Assembly (NCBI GenBank): GCA_040901495.1
Contig: JBBDYO010000068.1
Span: forward strand, 1-15,748
Direction of reading: 5' to 3'
From: VRUE01 sp040901495
GTDB lineage: Bacteria; Actinomycetota; Thermoleophilia; Solirubrobacterales; 70-9
Length of the DNA stretch: 15,748 nucleotides
Part shown: piece by piece, positions 12,073 through 15,748 of the stretch
Numbering within the stretch: the stretch's first letter is position 1
How the letters are laid out: every line of letters begins with the position of its first letter
Position numbers and translations under genes: made by a program
The notes under the pieces: generated by a model
The model's database searches: none
What the model was told of the DNA's origin: nothing
What the model saw: the letters and a program-made list of their open reading frames with translations, nothing else

Positions 12073-12711
12073 CTAAGCGGGGTAGTCGGGGTCTCCGGGG
12101 AGAACGACGCGGTGGTCCTCGGGTGAGCCGATCACCTTGGGCAGGATCGGCTCCACCTCGCGGTCGCGGTGTGCCTCGATCGCATCGGTGGACGTCTGGA
12201 AGGGCAGCAGCGACTCGAGTTGCTTGACCGTCGGGAAGGCGAGCGCCAGCTCGCCTTCCGCCTGCGCCTCCAGCGCCGTCCGCGGCTCAAACCAGCGGGC
12301 CTCGACCGTCTCGACCCCGTCCGGCTTCGGCGGCGAGTGGGCGGGGGCGAGGGCGAGGAAGAACCAGGCGTCGAAGCGCCTCGAGACGACCTCCGGCGTA
12401 ATCCAGCGCGAGAACAGGACCAGCTCTTGATCGGCGGGCAGCTCGATCGAGGCCTCCTCGGCCAGCTCACGGATCGCGCAGGCCCGGTAGCCGGCGTCGC
12501 TCTCCCCGTCCTCGGGATCGACGGCGCCGCCCGGGAAGACCCAGACCCCCGGCATGAACTTGGCGCTCTCGGTTCGCTTCAGCAGCAGGATCTCGAGCGC
12601 CCGCTCGGCATGCTTCCCACCGCGGCGCAGCAGCACCACCGAGGCCGACGGCCGGGGCACCGCCGCCTCGCCCAGGTTGGGCGCCTCAGCCGGTCCTCGC
12701 TGCCTCTCCAT
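12073..12711 (-). CDS. Nudix hydrolase, NUDT19/CoA-diphosphatase-like
   Basis: The 212-aa protein carries a Nudix fold with the sequence FMPGVWVFPGGAVDP (52-66) and a Nudix box ending RELAEEASI (81-89), which holds the catalytic/metal glutamates E82, E85 and E86. The box has a longer insert than the classic G-x5-E-x7-REUxEE spacing. The insert, the FPGG start and SRWITPEVVSRRFDAWFFLA (101-120) are features of the NUDT19-like group that includes CoA and acyl-CoA diphosphatases. It would cleave a nucleoside diphosphate linkage, possibly in CoA, in the cytoplasm. The substrate is inferred only from this resemblance. ATG 12711 is preceded by AGGGTGA. Confidence 0.87.
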   Translation of the reverse strand: MERQRGPAEAPNLGEAAVPRPSASVVLLRRGGKHAERALEILLLKRTESAKFMPGVWVFPGGAVDPEDGESDAGYRACAIRELAEEASIELPADQELVLFSRWITPEVVSRRFDAWFFLALAPAHSPPKPDGVETVEARWFEPRTALEAQAEGELALAFPTVKQLESLLPFQTSTDAIEAHRDREVEPILPKVIGSPEDHRVVLPGDPDYPA

Positions 12712-12787
12712 CCGCTCACCCTATATGGGGTCTATGCGCTCGCCGCGATCATGATCTGGCTTAACGCGGTGATGGGCAGGCCACTAC

Positions 12788-13276
12788 CTAGGTGAACATC
12801 GAGGTTTCGAAATGGCAGTGCTTGAACTCGAAGGGGAGGACGATCGCGTTGGTGAGGTTGACGCCCGAGACCAGTTTCACGGAGAGGACCTGGGCTTTGT
12901 GTTTCTTGTCAGCGATCAAAGCCTCGCCGATCCTCCGTAGGAGCGATTCCTGCTCGCTGATCCGCTTTTGCCACTCGGCAAGCCTCGACTCATCGGCGGG
13001 TGGTTTCGGCTGGGCCTTGATCTGGCGCAGGGCCTTTTTCAGGGCTGTGGCGGCGCGGGTGAACTGATGCCCGGCGGGTTTCACCTTCCCTTGGTTCACT
13101 TTCGAGCGCACGCCTTTGAGGATGTTCCGGTTCGCTTCCACGTTGGCCTTGCAGATTGGCTCGACCGCTTCGCGGTATGAGTCACGGGTAACTTCGGCGG
13201 CCCCGGCAGGGAGGGCGAGCACCAGCAGCGCCACCAAGACGACGCCACAGCAGGCACTGTTTTTTGATCGCCGCAT
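12788..13276 (-). CDS. Secreted helical protein of unknown function with two cysteines
   Basis: The 162-aa precursor starts at ATG 13276, set by GAGGAG (13290-13285) eight bases upstream. The frame is open to 13438, but that part has no coding character. Residues 1-27 form a signal peptide (MRRSKNSACCGVVLVALLVLALPAGAA). The mature part begins EVTRDSYREAVEPICKANVEANRNILKG and is mainly helical and lysine-rich. It ends in NAIVLPFEFKHCHFETSMFT. C42 and C154 lie near the two ends of the mature chain and could form a disulfide. I recognise the layout (xxYREAVEPICKANxEAN ... LPFEFxxCxFE) from hypothetical proteins in Thermoleophilia-type actinobacteria, but no function is known. It has no clear operon partner: the Nudix gene lies 76 bases downstream on the same strand. 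Confidence 0.82.
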   Translation of the reverse strand: MRRSKNSACCGVVLVALLVLALPAGAAEVTRDSYREAVEPICKANVEANRNILKGVRSKVNQGKVKPAGHQFTRAATALKKALRQIKAQPKPPADESRLAEWQKRISEQESLLRRIGEALIADKKHKAQVLSVKLVSGVNLTNAIVLPFEFKHCHFETSMFT

Positions 13277-13366
13277 CGAAGAAACTCCTCGTTGGCTCCT
13301 TTCGTAATTAAACCGTGTTTGGCCGGCGCAGCCGCACAGTGAGCCAGGATTCGATCGCCCGACGTC

Positions 13367-13380
13367 CCTATCGAGATAGG
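13367..13380. terminator. Short hairpin after the DUF4349 anti-sigma gene
   Basis: CCTATC (13367-13372) and GATAGG (13375-13380) are exact complements with a two-base spacer, three bases from the TAA stop (13384-13386) of the minus-strand gene. There is no T-run on the minus strand. It could be a weak terminator or a small binding site in front of the secreted-protein gene. Confidence 0.3.
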
Positions 13381-13383
13381 TCC

Positions 13384-14565
13384 TTAGTCGAGGGTGCGCT
13401 CGCGGCCACGGCGAACCCAGGTGCGCCGGATGAACCACGCCAGCAGGGCGAGGATGGCCAGGGGAGCGATGAGCGCCAGGCCGACGACGGTGACGCCGGC
13501 CGCTACGCCGAGGATGTGACCGGCATCGTCAACGGCGTCCCCTACTCCCCAGCTGCCGGTGTCATCGCCCTCATCGGTGGTGCTGCCCCCCTCGCCGGTC
13601 TCGATTCGCAGCGAGACGTGCGAGAGGTTGGCGCGACGCTCGAGCGTCGTCAGGTGAGATCGCAGTGAGGCGACCCGGAAGCGCTCCTGGCGCAGCTCGG
13701 CTTCGACGGCGTCGCGCTCGGCATCGGTGTCGGCGCTCGCGAGCTGGGCGAGCAGCCCCTCGACCTTCGCTCGCGTGTCCTGCAGCCGCTCGCCGAGGGT
13801 GACGATCGGGGCAGTGATGTCTTGGGTCGACTCGTGCCGGGAGCGGACCTCGGCGATCTCCGAGAAGGCGGCGAGGGCGTCGCCGAGCTTGGCGGTCGGG
13901 ATCAGCAGGTCGAACGTGGCACCTGCCTCGCCGCTCTCGCCGTCGCGAATCGAGGAGTGCAGGACGATGCCGTCGTAGCTGTGGACGGTTTCAAAGACCC
14001 GAGCCGCGTCGTCGCGGACCTCGGAGGGGTCGGTGCCGAGCACGAGCTGTGCCGAGCGCTCGATCTCCCGCCGGCCAGCTTGCGACGCGTACGGCCCGGA
14101 GCTGTTTCGGTTGAGTGGCGCGAGCTGGGTCCCGGAGGCATCGGAGAACTCCGTTGCCGAAGAGCTCACCCCCGGAGCGGCCTTCGAGGCTGCGGTGCCT
14201 TCCAGGAAGGGGCCGGGGCGGCCGGCCTCACCCAGTCTCCCCGGCTCCGGGCCGGATAGGCGGGAGGTTGTCGCGATGCCCTGATTCGTCGAGCCGTCTG
14301 GCTCGCTTTCGGTCACGGTGACGACCGCCGTCGCGATGACGATCGCCGCTACGGCGCAGGCGCCGGCGGGCGCCAGCATCCGCCGCTTGGGAATGGCATC
14401 GAGCAGTCCCGTGAGGCGGCTGATTCCGGAGGCACCCCGGCGCGGACGGCTGGGGAAGCCGGCCGCGACGCGGGCGTCGAGCTCGGCGGTGAAGGCCGGG
14501 CGAGGCGCGGGGCGCAGCGCCCTCAGCTCGGCGGCGAGGTCTTGGTCGTCTCTATGGCGTTCCAT
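13384..14565 (-). CDS. Membrane anti-sigma factor with extracytoplasmic DUF4349 domain
   Basis: The 393-aa protein starts at ATG 14565, with GGGAGG (14577-14572) six bases upstream; a GTG one codon earlier is also in frame. Its N-terminal 60 residues are cytoplasmic and probably bind the sigma factor (DLAAELRALRPAPRPAFTAELDARVAAGFP); they lack the Cys/His zinc-binding motif of ZAS anti-sigma factors. One membrane helix (about 64-85) leads to a low-complexity linker (about 86-165) and the DUF4349 domain (about 165-322). That domain contains a coiled coil (about 255-312, LGERLQDTRAKVEGLLAQLASADTDAERDAVEAELRQERFRVASLRS). A second membrane helix (352-380) and a basic tail end it. It overlaps the ECF sigma gene by 14 bases, so the two are translationally coupled. 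The signal it senses is unknown. Confidence 0.87.
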   Translation of the reverse strand: MERHRDDQDLAAELRALRPAPRPAFTAELDARVAAGFPSRPRRGASGISRLTGLLDAIPKRRMLAPAGACAVAAIVIATAVVTVTESEPDGSTNQGIATTSRLSGPEPGRLGEAGRPGPFLEGTAASKAAPGVSSSATEFSDASGTQLAPLNRNSSGPYASQAGRREIERSAQLVLGTDPSEVRDDAARVFETVHSYDGIVLHSSIRDGESGEAGATFDLLIPTAKLGDALAAFSEIAEVRSRHESTQDITAPIVTLGERLQDTRAKVEGLLAQLASADTDAERDAVEAELRQERFRVASLRSHLTTLERRANLSHVSLRIETGEGGSTTDEGDDTGSWGVGDAVDDAGHILGVAAGVTVVGLALIAPLAILALLAWFIRRTWVRRGRERTLD

Positions 14566-15118
14566 CACATGCCTCCCTCAGCTTGCTGACGATTCGGTGC
14601 AGCTTGGTGCCGGCGTTGGACTCGGTGACCCCGAGCACACTCGCTATCTCGGCGTTGGAAAGGCCGGCGAAGAACTTCAGGGCAACCAGCTCCCGCTCGC
14701 GCGGGTCGAGCGTCTCCAGCGCGGCCGCGACGACGAGGCGCCGCTCGCTCTGCTCGGCATGGTGGGCGGTGGGGAGGCCTTCCAGGTCAACGGGGTCGGC
14801 CGCAAGCGTCGCCTGCCTGCCGCGTCGTCGTAGCTCGTCCAGCGCCGCGTTGCGGGCGATCCCGAACAGCCAGGCGCGGGCGTTGCCGCGGCGCGGGTCG
14901 AAGCGTGCGCGCTTGCGGTAGGCCCGCTCGAAGGCGGTGGCGGTGACGTCCTCGGCCGCCGCTCGGTCGCGGAGCAGCCCGGCCGCATATGCGTAGACGT
15001 CATCCCGGCTGGAGCGGTAGAGCTGGTCGAACACGACCCCTGATTCTGCGGGTGCATCGACGGGTGGTGCTGCGACGGCTTGACTCACGCCCCTACTACG
15101 AGCGGGACGCGGATCCAT
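14552..15118 (-). CDS. ECF (group 4) RNA polymerase sigma factor
   Basis: The 188-aa protein has the two-domain ECF layout: region 2 about residues 28-95 (FDQLYRSSRDDVYAYAAGLLRDRAAAEDVTATAFERAY ... ARAWLFGIARNAALDELRR) and region 4 about 133-183 (LETLDPRERELVALKFFAGLSNAEIASVLGVTESNAGTKLHRIVSKLRE). I start it at ATG 15118, behind GGGGTG; GTG 15121 and GTG 15088 are alternatives. It is followed by its presumed anti-sigma factor, which overlaps its 3' end. BioA lies 17 bases upstream on the same strand, so transcription may reach it from there. Autoregulated promoters of ECF genes are common, but no convincing one is seen here because the gap is too short. Confidence 0.92.
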   Translation of the reverse strand: MDPRPARSRGVSQAVAAPPVDAPAESGVVFDQLYRSSRDDVYAYAAGLLRDRAAAEDVTATAFERAYRKRARFDPRRGNARAWLFGIARNAALDELRRRGRQATLAADPVDLEGLPTAHHAEQSERRLVVAAALETLDPRERELVALKFFAGLSNAEIASVLGVTESNAGTKLHRIVSKLREACDGTP

Positions 15119-15135
15119 CACACCCCGATGATCGG

Positions 15136-15748
15136 TCAGGCAGCGCGGGGGAGCTGGTTCAGGCTCGCCACCGATGGCGCCACTTCCGCAGCGGCGGCCT
15201 CGATCGACTCAGCCGTGATCTCGACGAGGCGGCGCAGGTCGCCCTTGGGGATCGAGAGCGGTGGCATCAGCACGATGACGTCGCCGAGCGGGCGGATGAC
15301 CGCGCCGCGCTTGCGGGCCTCCAGCGTGACCCGGTGGCCGAGGCGCAGCGCGGGGTCGTGCTCGCCGAGGTCGATCCCGACCATGAAGCCGCGCCCCCGC
15401 ACCTCGGCCACCTCGGGCATCTCCGCGACCGTGTCCAGCAGCTCGCCGAGGAGGCGGATCTTCGGCTGCAGGCCGACCAGGGTCTGCTCCTGCTCGAATA
15501 CCTCGAGGCTGGCGATCGCGGCGGCGCAGGCCAGGGGATTGCCGGTGTAGGTGTGGCCGTGGAAGAAGGTGCGCTGCTCCTCGGGGGTCCCCAGGAAGCC
15601 TTCGTAGATGCGCTCTGTGGTCAGGGTTGCGGCCAGTGGCATGTAGCCCCCGGTCAGGCCCTTGGCGAGACAGAGGAAGTCCGGCGACACCTGCTCCTGC
15701 TCGCAGGCGAACATCGTCCCGGTGCGGCCGAAGCCGGTCGCCACCTCG
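15136..15748 (-). CDS. bioA: Adenosylmethionine-8-amino-7-oxononanoate aminotransferase, 3' part
   Basis: The frame is open to the right edge and lacks its N-terminal part; about 203 C-terminal residues are present. It is a fold-type I, class III PLP aminotransferase. EVATGFGRTGTMFACE holds the region after the PLP-binding Asp, and CLAKGLTGGYMPLAATLTTE contains the PLP-binding lysine (codon at 15661-15663). FFHGHTYTGNPLACAAA and the C-terminal VIRPLGDVIVLMPPLSI are also typical. GGYMPLAATL favours BioA, which makes 7,8-diaminopelargonate in biotin synthesis, over other class III transaminases. The missing N-terminus prevents a full check. Confidence 0.9.
   Translation of the reverse strand, partial: EVATGFGRTGTMFACEQEQVSPDFLCLAKGLTGGYMPLAATLTTERIYEGFLGTPEEQRTFFHGHTYTGNPLACAAAIASLEVFEQEQTLVGLQPKIRLLGELLDTVAEMPEVAEVRGRGFMVGIDLGEHDPALRLGHRVTLEARKRGAVIRPLGDVIVLMPPLSIPKGDLRRLVEITAESIEAAAAEVAPSVASLNQLPRAA

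Noticed and set aside
13277..13438. Upstream extension of the secreted-protein frame
   Set aside because: The start at 13276 has a good ribosome binding site and a textbook signal peptide; the extension would bury the signal peptide.
1..15748. CRISPR array, insertion sequence, prophage or integron
   Set aside because: No regularly spaced repeats, transposase, integrase or phage genes were seen; the only repeats are those listed.

Overview
The window is GC-rich, densely packed chromosomal DNA with little intergenic space. It looks like an actinobacterium of the Thermoleophilia type (Solirubrobacterales/Gaiellales-like). This is an inference from gene families rather than a marker gene: a SigB/SigF partner-switching module, DUF6458, a DUF4349 anti-sigma factor beside an ECF sigma factor, a lineage-type secreted two-cysteine protein, and a ChoD-like GMC oxidoreductase. 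No insertion sequence, phage gene or CRISPR array is visible. No stretch above 300 bases lacks a gene.

Layout: a truncated tRNA-Pro(CGG) on the minus strand (1-52); a secreted clan-A glycoside hydrolase (145-1233); a ferritin-like protein (1290-1796); a YihY/BrkB membrane protein (1850-2707); a DUF6458 protein behind a six-codon minigene (2881-3128); a small helical protein (3196-3429) ending in a hairpin terminator; and a convergent 74-aa minus-strand protein (3464-3688). Then comes a stress-signalling block: GAF-SpoIIE phosphatase (3859-5271) coupled to a SnoaL-like protein (5268-5675), STAS antagonist (5686-6057, minus), a two-domain HATPase anti-sigma factor (6284-7078), and a SigB/SigF-type sigma factor (7053-7862, minus). 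It is followed by superoxide dismutase (8108-8707), GMC oxidoreductase and rubredoxin (8708-10552, minus), a 160-bp palindromic element (10564-10723), LemA (10732-11298, minus), an unknown protein (11328-12017), a Nudix hydrolase (12073-12711, minus), a secreted protein (12788-13276, minus), a DUF4349 anti-sigma factor with its ECF sigma factor (13384-15118, minus), and the 3' part of bioA (15136-15748, minus).

How it fits together: phosphatase, antagonist, anti-sigma kinase and sigma factor form a complete partner-switching cascade in about 4 kb. Promoter-like sequences of the type this sigma family recognises (G-G-T/A-T-T, 16-17 bases, GGGTA) lie upstream of the ferritin-like gene, the anti-sigma gene, the sigma gene itself and sod; a near match (CGTTT, 16 bases, GGGTA) precedes the 74-aa gene. 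The window may therefore hold both the regulator and part of its oxidative/iron-stress regulon. The most unusual points are the anti-sigma factor's second HATPase-like domain, which has lost its ATP-binding residues; a perfect 10-bp inverted repeat between promoter and ribosome binding site of the ferritin-like gene; and the nested palindromic element that fills the gap between rubredoxin and lemA.
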